Of a stretch of 64,000 nucleotides of DNA, positions 1 to 11,319 are shown piece by piece (the first letter of the stretch is position 1; each line of letters begins with the position of its first letter). The notes beneath the pieces are model-generated. The model was not told the DNA's origin. It searched no databases and worked only from the letters and a program-made list of their open reading frames with translations. The position numbers were made by a program, and so were the translations under genes. Origin of the DNA: Cryptomeria japonica (taxonomy: Eukaryota > Streptophyta > Pinopsida > Cupressales > Cupressaceae). The stretch is from the NCBI RefSeq assembly GCF_030272615.1, contig NC_081406.1, positions 462,854,072 to 462,918,071 of the forward strand. Direction: 5' to 3'.

Positions 1-1059
1 TGCCTTGAGTGTTGGCAGCTATAAGTTATTTCAGCATTGCTTAGGTCTACCTTCCTTGGTCTTGCAGATCCAAAAGTGTTGGAGATTTCAATTTTGTGAC
101 TGAATCTCGTTCATTGGCCAAATCCATCCTTAAACCTATGGATGGGAAAGTGGATAAATCTCTAGGGTTTTAGGATCTATTGATTTGGGAACCAAAAAAT
201 TGGCGACTCTGTTAGGGATAAGATAATGAAATGTCTTAAGTCTCCAATAAAATATTATTAATTTATCATTCTAAAGATTCTAGTGGCCTCTCCATCTGAG
301 ATGCAACCAACATACTGGTAACTCTATTGGGGATCAAAGTCATAAATCCATATGGGAAGAGTCAGCAAAGTGAAGAATCAAACTTTTGTTTTAGATGTTG
401 AGTGGTTTTCAGCCTGGATGGTCTCTTATAGGTGCGTGTTTGAAGAAGTTTCAGGTAGCTTTGCTGAAGAAAAGAAGACATAGAATGAAAGAAAACCTTG
501 AATAACTTTCAGTTGTTCAAAAGAAAATTCCTCGACAAATAGGTGGTGACTCTCACATTCAAGAACCTCAAGAACAAATCGAAGAGCTTAGATTTGAAGA
601 TCTTTTCAGCCAAAGAAATAAGTCATCAACTGCTGCAACTTTTCCAAGTATTTTCTTTTGAAGTATTTGTGAAAACCACAATATATAAAGTTCTAAAATG
701 AACCCTTATTTGGTGTTACAACACTGGTAAGAAGGGAAAAATAGTTAGTTTCCAACTTTCATGCTTCTTTGTGCTAAGTTTCAGTCAATGTTTTATGTTG
801 AAAGATGTGTGTTATGTTGTCATAGGTTCATTTAGAGAGTCCTTAAGTCCAATTTTCAGTGATTATTGTATCATCTTTGCTTAAGACTTTGTTTGAAAGG
901 AAAGAGTCATGGTAAAACTACAACTGCAAATTGTTTTAATGAAGAGTTGTAAAGTCAAGAAATATGTATTGCCCTAGTTTTGATCTAGGCATAATGAATA
1001 ATCAACAACTTGAGAAAGGTCCATCTAGAATGATGTTCATCCCTGAGAGATATAGACCT
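1..1059. other. Non-coding, probable gypsy leader
   Basis: No open frame is credible here. The stretch carries a primer-binding-site-like sequence near 201 and a weaker echo of it near 315, and it precedes a decayed gag. It is best read as the LTR edge and untranslated leader of an old Ty3/gypsy element whose left part lies outside the window. Confidence 0.35.
201..219 (+). promoter_or_regulatory. Tat/Ogre-like primer binding site (candidate)
   Basis: The sequence TGGCGACTCTGTTAGGGAT resembles the tRNA-Arg-type primer site that follows the 5' LTR in Tat/Ogre gypsy elements. A related but more decayed string, TGGTAACTCTATTGGGGAT, occurs about 115 bp further on. The LTR end in front of it is not clear, so this rests on motif similarity only. 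Confidence 0.33.
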
Positions 1060-2211
1060 TTAGATTTCACACATTTAGGGATACCCAAATCCCTTTCCCA
1101 TGGAGCTCAAAGATCAAGTACCCTTTTTTCATGCAAGTGATTCTAAGTGAACAACCAAGCACATATAGTCATTCAATGAGTTTGTTGAATATTTTTAGAT
1201 TCATGCTAAAGATGTTGTCATGAAGTTTTTTGTGAGCTCTTTGAGAGATAGTGTGAAGGATTGGTATGAAAGTCTACCCTCCCAGAGTTAATCTTCATGG
1301 CATGATTTCAAAGGCTATTCTTGAGTTGGTTCGATGATGACAATGAATTCTATGGATAACCCTTTGAGTCTCAGAATGTACCAACATATGAGAATGTAGT
1401 GTATGCACAAGAGCAACATGCGTCAAGTGTTGATAATGCTTTTCAATATGTGAATGTCCCTGCTATGCCTATGTATATTCCTCAATATTATGAGAATTTT
1501 TGTCAACCTTGAGTCACATATGAATGTAGTCCAAGTCTTATGAATCCAGTGGCATATGTTAGTGTGTAGATGAATATCAAAAGGTTAGAGGTAAATTAGC
1601 ACATGCACTATTGTCAAGGTTTTGGAAGGAATTGCAAAGCATTCTCGTAAGCTTCACACTTGAAGATTCAACATGGAATGATTTATTCTTGCAAATTTAT
1701 GAAACTAGTGCTATTCATTGGCCAAAGGAGTTGAAACCAGTTGGTCTAGATCATATTATTGGATGGATTGACATGATTGAAGGTTTCAAGTCTAAGATTG
1801 CACTTAATAATGAACATCAATTTGTTCACAATGAAAACACGGAACAAGAAAGTGATAAGAAAATATGCAGATTGGTAGTGATGCCCCATTCATAGTTAAA
1901 GAAGAAACACATTGTTAACCAGAGATAAATATTATTTGTCAATAACAGATAGATGAGGAATGCACACCTGAAATGGAATGTCACGATAACCTAAATATGG
2001 ATAAATATGACCATCTTGGGGGTCAATTTTTTTTCTTCTAGAGAGTGATTGCGATTTTAAGAAGGTTGTTGGAGATTCAATCTCCCATATTGAAACAAAC
2101 ATATGTTCATATGAATCCATTGAGTTTTCAGGTTGCAAGGAAGACATTGAAGCTAAGGAGGACCATGCTTTGCAAGAGAATGATGCTGGTGGCCTTGATG
2201 AGGACAACATA
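1060..2211 (+). pseudogene. Decayed Ty3/gypsy gag remnant
   Basis: Around 1208-1320 one frame reads MKFFVSSLRDSVKDWYESLP, the hallmark of the retrotransposon gag family (a short basic segment, then the DWY-SLP turn, then SWHDF). It carries at least two in-frame stops. Further open pieces follow in other frames: about 50 codons at 1358-1510, a 94-codon frame at 1611-1895, and about 52 codons at 2050-2208 ending in an acidic GLDEDN. No CCHC knuckle or protease is visible. The coding remnant stops abruptly at the TACA microsatellite. Capsid proteins of this type package element RNA into virus-like particles. Seen: the gag motif and the stops. Inferred: that all the pieces belong to one element. 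Confidence 0.5.
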
Positions 2212-2362
2212 TATATACATATACATATATAAATACATACATGCATACATACATACATACATACATACATACATACATACATGTATACATACATACATAC
2301 ATACATACAAACACACACACATATATAGAAACACACACACACATTTATATATACATATACAT

Positions 2363-2393
<31 letters not shown>

Positions 2394-2431
2394 CATACAT
2401 ACATACATGTATCTATACCCACACACACACA
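2207..2431. repeat. TACA/TATA microsatellite
   Basis: About 225 bp of ACAT tetranucleotide repeats with CA and TA interruptions. It forms the left edge of a unit that recurs at 9498-10349. Confidence 0.95.
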
Positions 2432-2432
2432 T

Positions 2433-3029
2433 ATTTGAAAGATGTTTATAAAGAAACCTTAATTAAGATAATATTTAATTATTTTAATTTTTAAAATCTA
2501 ATTTAAATTTAACAAAAACATTTTTGAAAAATAATTATATGTAGTTTTGAAAATTGTTTATAAAGCAAACTTCACATAATATAAAAGAAAAAATGACCTT
2601 GCCGAATAGATAAGATTAATATTTGAAACATACATATATCTAAGTGTATTCTTAATATTCTAACACTATGTTGCTTCATATTCCAAATAGGTTATATGGA
2701 TTGTGTTAATTTAAATATAGGCTATAAAATAAAGCACAATAAAACCAATGGTTTGAAATTATGTGTGAATACAACAACACACTACTAATTCTACCTAATC
2801 GTAACTCTAAATGTATATTCTAACACTATTGGTAGGAACTTGATGCATTGAGTCCCTTGTTTCTGTAATGTCATTTAGATGATGCTTCATACATTTCATC
2901 TCTTGAATTAAAATAGTTAGAAAAAATTCAAATTTTTTTATTTATGTAAAGTTGGAAATTCTTTTCTTTATGAAAATGTAAATTATTTTGTTTATGTTTT
3001 ATTTATGAAACAAGGGACACAATGCATCA
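2433..3029. repeat. 590-bp repeat unit, copy 1
   Basis: The segment aligns by eye along its length with 9758-10349, with a few small indels and scattered substitutions. Both copies start directly after a TACA-type microsatellite and end near GCAATGCATCA. No ORF or terminal inverted repeat is seen. Confidence 0.85.
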
Positions 3030-3081
3030 AGTTCTTGTCAATAGTGTTGAGAGAGAGGGGGGTGGGGTAGTCAAAGGATGT

Positions 3082-3084
<3 letters not shown>

Positions 3085-3164
<80 letters not shown>
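3085..3164. repeat. (GA)n microsatellite
   Basis: An uninterrupted run of about 40 GA units. The ORFs spanning it are artefacts of the repeat. Confidence 0.97.
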
Positions 3165-3166
<2 letters not shown>

Positions 3167-3735
3167 CAATGGAGCAAATAAGAGAGAGATATGTAGATAA
3201 TGAGACATAGATAGAGAGGGAGAGGAGATATTTGAAGAAAAAGATAGAGGGGGAGTAGTTAGAAATAAAGATAGACATAGAGAGATAGGGATAGGGAGGG
3301 ATAAACAAAGAATTTGTCTATGAGTATTATTAGTTATAAAATCATTTAAAATATATTTATTAGTTACAAATGACATTCTATATATTTACATGATATGAGC
3401 TAAACAGTTATAAATCAATATTTAAAAGATAAAGGTAGATAATATCATTAGAGCATTGTTATAATATGTTTATCTGAATATTTTAAAATCCGTATATGTA
3501 TTCTCAATTTTTTATAGACATAATAAATTTCATTGAATTTAAAGTTCTGATTAATAAGAAGAATAGGTTTTAAGGACCCAAAACTTTTAACAAAGGAGCA
3601 TATAAAAGTTCATCAATAAGCATCCAGTCCTACTAGGAACAACTTACCAAATGATTGGCAAAAAGGCCAGTCAACCGAAAGGACAACAAAAGAAAGGAAC
3701 GACAAAGCAGAAAAACCAAAGAAAGCACAACACAA

Positions 3736-4651
3736 CTAAAAAGACTTAAGGAGATCTGTCACCTTATTCACCAGCTGTTCATAGTTTGCCACAGTAGCTT
3801 TGAGTTCTTCCATGTTCTTGTTTGGCTTCTTCTCCTTCTTTTTACCTCTGGTCCTTGTTCTAGGTCCTTGCATTTCTCCCATGCCTTCAATGTCAAGTTC
3901 AATCTCCAGGGAGTCCTTCTCCTCCTCCAGTTTGCTGATGAGGATTTTTGTATTACTAGCTAAGGCCTCCAGTATGTTTAAGCTTTGTTCTGTAATGATT
4001 TTAAGGCATTCTTCAATTTTGTTGACTTTTTTATTAGTTTCCGCCATTCTTTGATCCATACCATTATCGTTAGTTTTTCTCTCAGTCAGGTCTTTCTCCA
4101 TTTGCTCGAACCTGGGGTTGAAGGAATCTTTGATCTCTTTGGCTCTAGAAGTAGTTTTAGTCAAATCCTCAACATATTCTACCATAGATTTGCCTCCGCC
4201 AATACTAATAGTTTCCAAGATTTGGACTCTGTGGTTAATCTTCTTATTATCCTCCACAATTTTCTTGTAACTGGTAATTAGCCAATCAATGGTGTCCACA
4301 AAACCTTTCAAACACTCAGGAGGAGGATTTGAGGAGGGTGATTTCTCACTAGAATTATCCTGATCCTTATTGGAGATGTCACCAACAGTGATTTTATCAA
4401 CTTTTCCATTGATCCTCCATTCAAAACCTTCCCCAGTGGTCTCCTCCTCCAAATTCTGGTCGACTTCCAGATTCTTTCTCTGCACTTGTTCCTCTAGCTC
4501 CATAACCTTGACTTCCTGTTTCTTCTATTTGTTCCTTGTCTGAATTTTGGTTTTCCTATTCCGAGGAGACATTCAAGTTAAAGTTAATAGACACATTGAA
4601 GTTAGTTGTTAAGGTCGCGGGACCCACAACTGCCAACCTTTCCTTTTCCAT
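3736..4651 (-). pseudogene. Unrecognised coiled-coil ORF, broken near its start
   Basis: I do not recognise this family. A 255-codon frame (start at 4503) encodes a charged, Glu/Lys-rich protein. It has predicted helical heptads over roughly residues 80-200, a basic cluster around residues 215-228 (RTRTRGKKKEKKPNK), and a short C-terminal helix. The frame can be traced upstream to an ATG at 4651 through about 31 codons, one in-frame TAG and one frameshift. This suggests a longer ancestral protein of roughly 300 residues. No Cys/His cluster, protease triad or membrane segment is visible. The flanks are AT-rich and show no LTR edges. It could be an accessory ORF of a decayed transposon or a host-gene fragment. 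Confidence 0.5.
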
Positions 4652-5770
4652 AATTGTTGGGAAAGAAAAAATAAGGTAGTTCTGAATTATGAATATAGGC
4701 TCGAGACATGTAAGGAATAGGATAAGCAATTTAAAATATAAAATTTAATGAATGATTTATGGTTCGTAATATCTAAAATGCTATTTATATTAGTGAGAAA
4801 AGTTATATTATTTCTAAAATGCTATTTATATTTTTAAATATAGAGATATTATTTATTTTAAATAAATATATATTTAAAATATTGATATTAATAATTATGA
4901 TAAAAAATATAATAATTATTTATTTGGGCAAATTAAATTTTGTTAATAGGTTTTATATTTAATGTTAGTATTCTTATATTTGTGTCTCTCTCATTATTGT
5001 TTAATGTAGTATTAAATAAGTTTAAAGTAATTTAATAATTATTTATATTATAAAAAAAGGGGTGGATTTTTATGATATTATTATTAAGTAATTTATATTA
5101 CTAAAAATGATGTAACATAGCGATATAATAACATATAATAGTATAATAAAAAATATAGTATTAATAATATGATAACCATATAATACTAATAGCATTAATA
5201 TAATAAAAAATATAAAATATAATACAAATAATATAAAAATAAATAATATAAATGTAAATATAAAATTTATATGAACTTTATACAATTGTAACTCCCATAA
5301 AAAACACTATCCTTAATAATATTATTATTAGAATTATAATCCCTTATGAATTCAACTATACCTTTAACTCTCATTCTCATAATAATAATAGGATATAATA
5401 GAATAAAATAATAATAATATAACATAACATAATAACAATGAAAATATATTCCAAAATAAATAAAAACAATGAAAATATATTAATAATAAAAACATAATAA
5501 ATTTTAATTATGGTACTTGAATTAGATATTATAGTACATAATTAGGTTTTGATTTGGGTTAGGGATATGGTTCAATTACAATTCGATTAAAGATTTGAGT
5601 ATAATAAGGGATATAATTGTAGTTATGGCTAAGATAGGGTTTAATTAGCGTTATGATTATATTTAAATTAGGTTTAAATTAAATAGCTTTAAGTTAGGGT
5701 TAGGTTGAGGGATTAATTATACTTATCATAAGAGAACTTCCATGATTGTTTATTTTGTTAAATAGTAGGA
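4652..5770. other. AT-rich desert
   Basis: Mostly poly-A/T and TAATA-type low complexity. The 71-codon frame at 5070-5285 is a hydrophobic artefact of this composition. I see no gene, LTR or RNA here. Confidence 0.8.
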
Positions 5771-5856
5771 AAGCATCATGGATGGCGATGCAAGGGAGGA
5801 GGTTAGAGTTTCATGGCTTTAGACATGGTTATTTTGCATAGTTTCATGATAGATAT

Positions 5857-7080
5857 TTGAACCAAAGATTTCAAAATCCTATTCAATGGCCTTATGAGAA
5901 TTCTTGGGAGGATCAACTAAAGGAAAGACAATTGCCAATTTTGGGGAAACAACAATTTTTCTTGGACCATCCGCAAACATCCAAAATCTGTTGGGCTTTG
6001 CTAAAATCTTTTCTTGTCCTGAAGGAGGTTTTAAGAAATTTCAAGATAAAATGGGGTGACCAAAAGAGAAGGTCATGCCAAAATCAGGGGAGAAGGTGTA
6101 TGTTGAAATGATCCCAAAAAAATGATTATAGTTCAAATAGGAAATGAATCCCGGCAATATGTAGTCAAAATGCTTTGAGAAAGGGATTTCTTCATGAAAT
6201 GGACTAGAAAATGGATAAAGGGGGCTTCACTCAGTGAACCTGTGTTATATCACCTACGTTCATGACATACTAAAGAATCCCCCTATCAAAAAAAATTGCC
6301 CTAAAATCCTTTTTTTCCACCCCCTCCCAATACAGAACCTGAATTAAAAGCCCTCTTATTTGCACAAAATATTACATTTTTCATAGCCCGAATTAAAAAC
6401 CCCCCTATTTTCACCAATGGGCAATATATTGCACCCTCATTTTTTGGATATTAAACCCCCCAATATGAATGCACGTGATATGATATTGCCTTTTTAGTGA
6501 AGCCCTCGTGGAATGGATTATGTGCACTAGGGTGTGCAAGTAGTGTGATGAACAATGGGGTAGGAATTTTATTCTAGAAACCCTTCCTAATGGTTAGTTG
6601 TGAAAGGCAGGGAGAAGTTGTGGATCCTAAACAATGACCCTTTTTTATGGGTGGGGTGAGCTTTTTTATTAGAGACTAGTACCCTAATTTTGACCCAACC
6701 AAAGCCACTATTTATCAAATCCCTATTTGGGTTCATCTTTATAATTTATCGCAAGAATATTAGGATATGGAAACATTGTAAATCATTGATAATAGAATTG
6801 GTAAATTCTTAAAGGTAAATGAAGCTTTCGAAAATCAAGATTGTAGGATGTATCCTTGAATCTATATTCTTTGGAGACCACATCCTCCCTCACCTAAGGA
6901 TATAGAGATTGGGACAGAAAGACCTTTGGTGGCAACATATAGAAGTAGAAGAGATTGTTGAGAATTGCAAAGCGTGTAAATATTAATGGCACCCAACAAA
7001 GGATTGTGTGGTTTTTAAAAAAGGAAAAGGTTGGGAGGATGACCTTCTTCTCAGCAAGTTAGCCAATGTTGATTAGGTAA
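5857..7080 (+). pseudogene. LINE ORF1 remnant (RNA-binding)
   Basis: An opening frame of 84 codons (5857-6111) is followed by fragments in changing frames. Near 6787-6870 the text reads IDNRIGKFLKVNEAFENQDC, typical of the linker before the zinc knuckle in plant LINE ORF1 (DUF4283-type) proteins. At 6966-7010 a C-x2-C-x4-H-x4-C knuckle is visible (CKACKY, stop, WHPTKDC) with a stop codon inside it. ORF1 proteins coat the LINE RNA. A small inverted-repeat element interrupts the ORF at about 6219-6512. The protein is dead through several stops and frameshifts. Confidence 0.6.
6219..6512. mobile_element. Small inverted-repeat element (MITE candidate)
   Basis: GGGCTTCACT at 6222-6231 is matched by its exact reverse complement AGTGAAGCCC at 6496-6505, and subterminal GTTATATCAC/GTGATATGAT strings also pair. 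ATGGATAA (6211-6218) and ATGGATTA (6513-6520) could be an 8-bp target duplication, as in hAT-type elements. The interior has two related GAATTAAAA-C-rich stretches and no ORF. It interrupts the LINE ORF1. The exact ends are uncertain. Confidence 0.4.
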
Positions 7081-7880
7081 TGGTAGTTAGAGTGTTTGAC
7101 ATTTATCAACCATGAGATGAGGAAGGAGAGCCCCCTTTAACCAAAGAGAATTGCCATATAGTTTCTTTGGAGGAAGAGGTCCATGGCTTCCACCCTATTG
7201 AAAAATTGGAGAAAGAGTTAAAGGATATATTGAAAGAGAGCATAGGTTATGGTATCCTAAATCATTCAAAAGGGGCTCATCAAGATGGCTTGTCAAACAC
7301 CAATTAGTATAGTATGAAAAAAATGAAGAAATATCAAGAGAAAGAAACCATGGGAATAGAGATTAGTTTGAGTACAGAGATTGGTACAACACGAATTTCA
7401 AAGGCTTAGGGGGTGGAAAAATTGGGGTCGGTAGAGGAGGAATATCTCAGTCAACATTCATCTCAGCGAGGGAAGGATTTGCTTGAAAGTTGAGACAGTG
7501 GATCCAACTTTGGAAAAGTTGGATGTCTTAGAGTTGGAAAAATTCTCACTCATGGTGATGAAGAAGGGAGAGATTTTAGTAAGCTGAGGGGGAGATTGGT
7601 CTTGATATTTTTATCATAGATATTCAAATTTCCCTAGAGAAAATTTCTCAATCTAGGGGATGCGCAAAGTTATCATTCCCTAAGCGAAAGGGATAGAGGT
7701 ATTTTAGATCTTTTTCTTTCAAAAGAAGAGGATGTTTTAGGGCTTAAGGATGAGGAAGGAATTTTGAAAAAAAGAATCATAAATTAGACTTACTCTAGAA
7801 CCAACAAGGTAAATGTAGGCAAGAAAAAGGATAGAGAAAACTAAGATTTGGGAAGGGATTATCTTCCTTCTTAGGTAGCT

Positions 7881-9497
7881 ATGATAACCCTATCTTGGAA
7901 TTTTAGGGGCTACAATGTCTTTAACAAGAGGTGTCTAATCAAGTGTTATTTTGATCAAACAAGACTAAATGTTGTTATGATTCTAAAATGTATCTTAACT
8001 CTCTAGAGGTGAATAAATTTGTTAAAAGTTTAAAATTTTGGTAGGGGTGCTTTAGTGAGACGAATGGGCTTTGGGGGGCCTTGGGTTTTTGTGGATCTAA
8101 TCACTATTAGGGTCAAGATGGTTGAGCAATGTAAGAACTAATAGATGATCAAGATGGTTTCAAAGGACTCCATAGGGGGATTTATTTGCCTCAATGTGTA
8201 TGGTCCAACCATTTTGATAAAAAAAAGAGAGTTGTGGCAGAATATAACGAATACTATTCAATATCATGGAAATTCAATTTTGATCTTTGGAAGGGATTTC
8301 AATGCAACTCTTGAGGTTGTAGATAAGAGAGAAGGCGAGGTATGTTTTGGGAAGATCCAAACAGATTTTCAGAATTTTATTGCTAATAGTGGTTTTTTAG
8401 AGGTCAAATATAATTTTGTTACTAATAGTGGTTTACTAAAAGTCAAATATAACAAGGGTGATTTTACATGGACTAATAGGAGGAAAGGCTTCCTGAATAT
8501 TGTTGAAAAGTTTGATTGTTTATTTCTTCCAAGGAAGTTGGCTGATCTTCCTATGATTTTTGAGGTAATGATCCTTCCCTACTTGGGTTTAGATCATTAT
8601 CCAATCTCTCTCTTCCTTCAGAGAAAATCCAATCTCATTAAGGTTCCCTTCAAAATTTGAGAATACATGGCTTTGAGCTAATAGGTACAAAGACAAGATA
8701 AAATAGTAGTGGTTGAACACCCCTGTTCAAGAAGGTAATTAAGCTTTTATCTTTTTCAAAAGACTTCAATGCATTACATCATGTTTGAAACAATGTATTT
8801 GATCTTATTTCAAATATACCCTTGTTGAGAAACTTTGTCTTGATAAAAAAGTTGAAAAATTGGAAAACAAATTTATACATAAAGGTATCAAAGAAGTGGA
8901 TTTTGTTGAAGAAAAAATGTTAAATTCTCAATATTTAGAGGTTTTTGCTAGGGAGGAGATTTTTTGGAGATAGAAGTTGAGAGAGCGTTGGTTGAAAGAA
9001 GGTGACCAAAACACAAATTCTTTTCATAACTCAATGAAAGCAAGAAGGTCATGTAATATTATTCACACCACTAAGAATATTGAAGGAGATTGGTTGGTTA
9101 ATACTGAAGATGTCAATAATGAGGTGGTGATTTTCTTTAAAAATATTTTATCTACAAATAGAATTATAGAGTTAAGGGATTTTGGGGATATTTTGGAAGT
9201 TATCCTTTATTTGTATCCTGAAGGAAAAAATTCTATGCTTCAAGCCTCAATAGTTTGGAGAAAGTCAAGTGGACCCTTTTTTCTATGGATGGGGATAAAG
9301 CCCTTGGTCTAGATGGCTTTTTGTCTTTGTTTTCCATAAATTTTGGGATCTTTTGAAGGAGATTTTTTTTTGGGGGGGGGGTTTGAAGAGTCTAGAGCAT
9401 TAGTTTTATGTTGAAGGATTTCTATAATACTATGATCACCATTATTTTAAAGAAGGAGAATGTATCATCATTTGATGATGTCATGTTGATCTCACCA
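7881..9497 (+). pseudogene. LINE ORF2: AP-endonuclease and start of RT
   Basis: ORF2 opens with MITLSWNFRGYN, the canonical L1 endonuclease start. The 8145-8660 frame keeps the FGRDFN motif (usually GGDFN), the FTWTNRR segment and the catalytic DHYPISL histidine. The 8977-9312 frame holds the linker RWLKEGDQNTNSFH. Near 9290 it reads DKALGLDGFL (normally KAPGPDGF), and near 9440 ITIILKKENVSSFDD, the first RT block. ORF2 normally nicks target DNA and reverse-transcribes the LINE RNA. The frame is broken by multiple stops and shifts, and everything after the first RT block is absent. A 13-residue in-frame duplication lies in the endonuclease at 8381-8453. Confidence 0.7.
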
Positions 9498-9638
9498 TGT
9501 ATCTATGTATGTATGTATGTATACATATATACATATATACATATATATGTATATATATACATACAAACAGATATATAGATACATACATATATACATACAT
9601 ACATATACATATACATGTACATGTACATGTACATATAG

Positions 9639-9678
<40 letters not shown>

Positions 9679-9757
9679 GTACATGTGCATGTACATATAG
9701 ACATATACATGTACATGTGCATGTACATATAGACATATACATATACATATACATATA
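9498..9757. repeat. TATG/TACA microsatellite
   Basis: About 260 bp of TATG, ACATAT and ACATGT repeats. It abuts the truncated LINE RT on the left and the second copy of the 590-bp unit on the right. Several overlapping ORFs here are repeat artefacts. Confidence 0.95.
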
Positions 9758-10349
9758 CATATGAAAGATGTTTAAAAAGAAACCTTAATTACTTAAGATA
9801 ATATTTAATTATTTTAATTTTTAAAATCTAATTAAATTTAACAAAAAAAAATTGAAAAACAATTATATGTAGTTTTGAAAGTTGTTTATAAAACAAACTT
9901 CACATAATATAAAAGAAAAAATGACCTTGTTGAATAGAGAAGATTAATGTTTGCAACATACATATATCTAAGTGTATTCTTAATATTCCGACACTATGTT
10001 GCTTCAGATTCCAAACAGGTTATATGGATTGTGTTATGGGCTATAAAATAAACCATAATAAAATTAATGGTTTAAAATTATGCGGACAAATACAACAAAA
10101 CAATACTAATTCTACCTAATCATAACTCTAAATACATATTATAACACTATTGGTAGGAACTTGACGCATTGAGTCTCTTGTTTCTGTAATGTCATTCAGA
10201 TGATGCTTCATACATTCCATCTCTTGAATTAAAATAGTTAGAAAAAATTCAAATTTTTTTATTTATGTAAAGCTAGAAATTCTTTTCTTTATGAAAATGT
10301 AAATTTTTTTTTTATGCTTTCTTTATGAAACAATGGATGCAATGCATCA
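9758..10349. repeat. 590-bp repeat unit, copy 2
   Basis: Collinear with 2433-3029. It lacks about 14 bp present near 2710 of copy 1 and has scattered substitutions. Same orientation and same microsatellite on the left. Confidence 0.85.
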
Positions 10350-11310
10350 TATTTTATATAGCGACATTATCATATCATTTGCAATTGCATTTTAGGTACA
10401 TTACATTTAGGTTCAATACATTATAAATACTAATGTAAGTTTAATAAAATCCCATTCAAACATTAGTATCTCATGTAGTGTTGCAATCATTAATAATCAC
10501 ACCATTCAATTTAAAACATTTAAAAATAATATCATTACCTTGTTAGATAATTGCATCTTTATTTGCATTTTAGGTGCATTATATCTCAGGTGCATGAAAT
10601 AGGATCCCATTCAAACATTAATTTTCTACACGAATGGTCATGTAAGTCATGAATCGACCACACTATTTTGGTTTGTTATGTTTTTAGTGGTTAAATAATG
10701 GTTTTCATTGCATTACATAGAACATTAGTGCATTTTGCATTCATTTAGTTGCATACCATTTAGTTATAACATACATTATAGATCCATTCATTCCCTTATC
10801 ATTTTAGGTGCATTTCATTGTTAGAGGCATTTATTATATCTCATTTTAATTTATCACATAATTACATATCACATATATACATATCATACTCATCTGCATT
10901 ACACCATAACATAAGCATTATCATGAAAAAATTAAAAAATGGCATATCATATAGGCATACATCAAACACATGCATCCTGCATCCACAAACATGTTAACGA
11001 CATCATAAATAACACATGCATACATACATTTTATGATCATACATATTGCATCATAAATAGGTCAGATCATGTGCATCATCATATCATAAAATCATCATCT
11101 ATCGCAAAGTTAAACAATAATCAAAGTCCATGAGAGTCCATAATAAAGTCCATATACATGTATACATTGCCAAAATCACATCTCATATATATATATCTCT
11201 CAAAAATATGAATGTGTCAAATCAGAGTACAATGATATAATTCCCAAAGGGTAAAAAATGTTGTGTCACATACATCTAAATCAATAGCATGTGCTCTCTC
11301 AATCATTCGC
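10350..11310. other. CATT/CATA-rich non-coding stretch
   Basis: Low-complexity sequence with diverged repeats of CATTTTAGGTGCATT (near 10391, 10564 and 10799) and many ACAT strings. No gene is seen. It could be the internal non-coding part of the Tat-like element to its right. Confidence 0.6.
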
Positions 11311-11319
11311 CCCTATTGT

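Larger units (their letters stand above)
5778..9497 (+). mobile_element. L1-type LINE, 3'-truncated
   Basis: A non-LTR retrotransposon with both L1 proteins recognisable: an ORF1 with a CCHC knuckle, then an ORF2 that starts with the endonuclease and reaches the beginning of the reverse transcriptase. It stops at 9497, where a TATG/TACA microsatellite begins just after the position of the usual RPISLC motif. The catalytic RT core, 3' UTR and poly-A tail are therefore missing. The 5' boundary is approximate. Confidence 0.75.

Noticed and set aside
2045-2494. Overlapping ORFs on both strands through the TACA microsatellite
   Set aside because: They are Tyr/Ile/His/Thr or Cys/Val/Met repeats forced by ACAT units. 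The same applies at 9481-9760.
3022-3376. Arg-Glu and Ser-Leu repeat ORFs
   Set aside because: Translation of the (GA)n run only.
5070-5285. Small hydrophobic ORF that could look like a membrane protein
   Set aside because: Produced by AT-rich low complexity; no start context or family.
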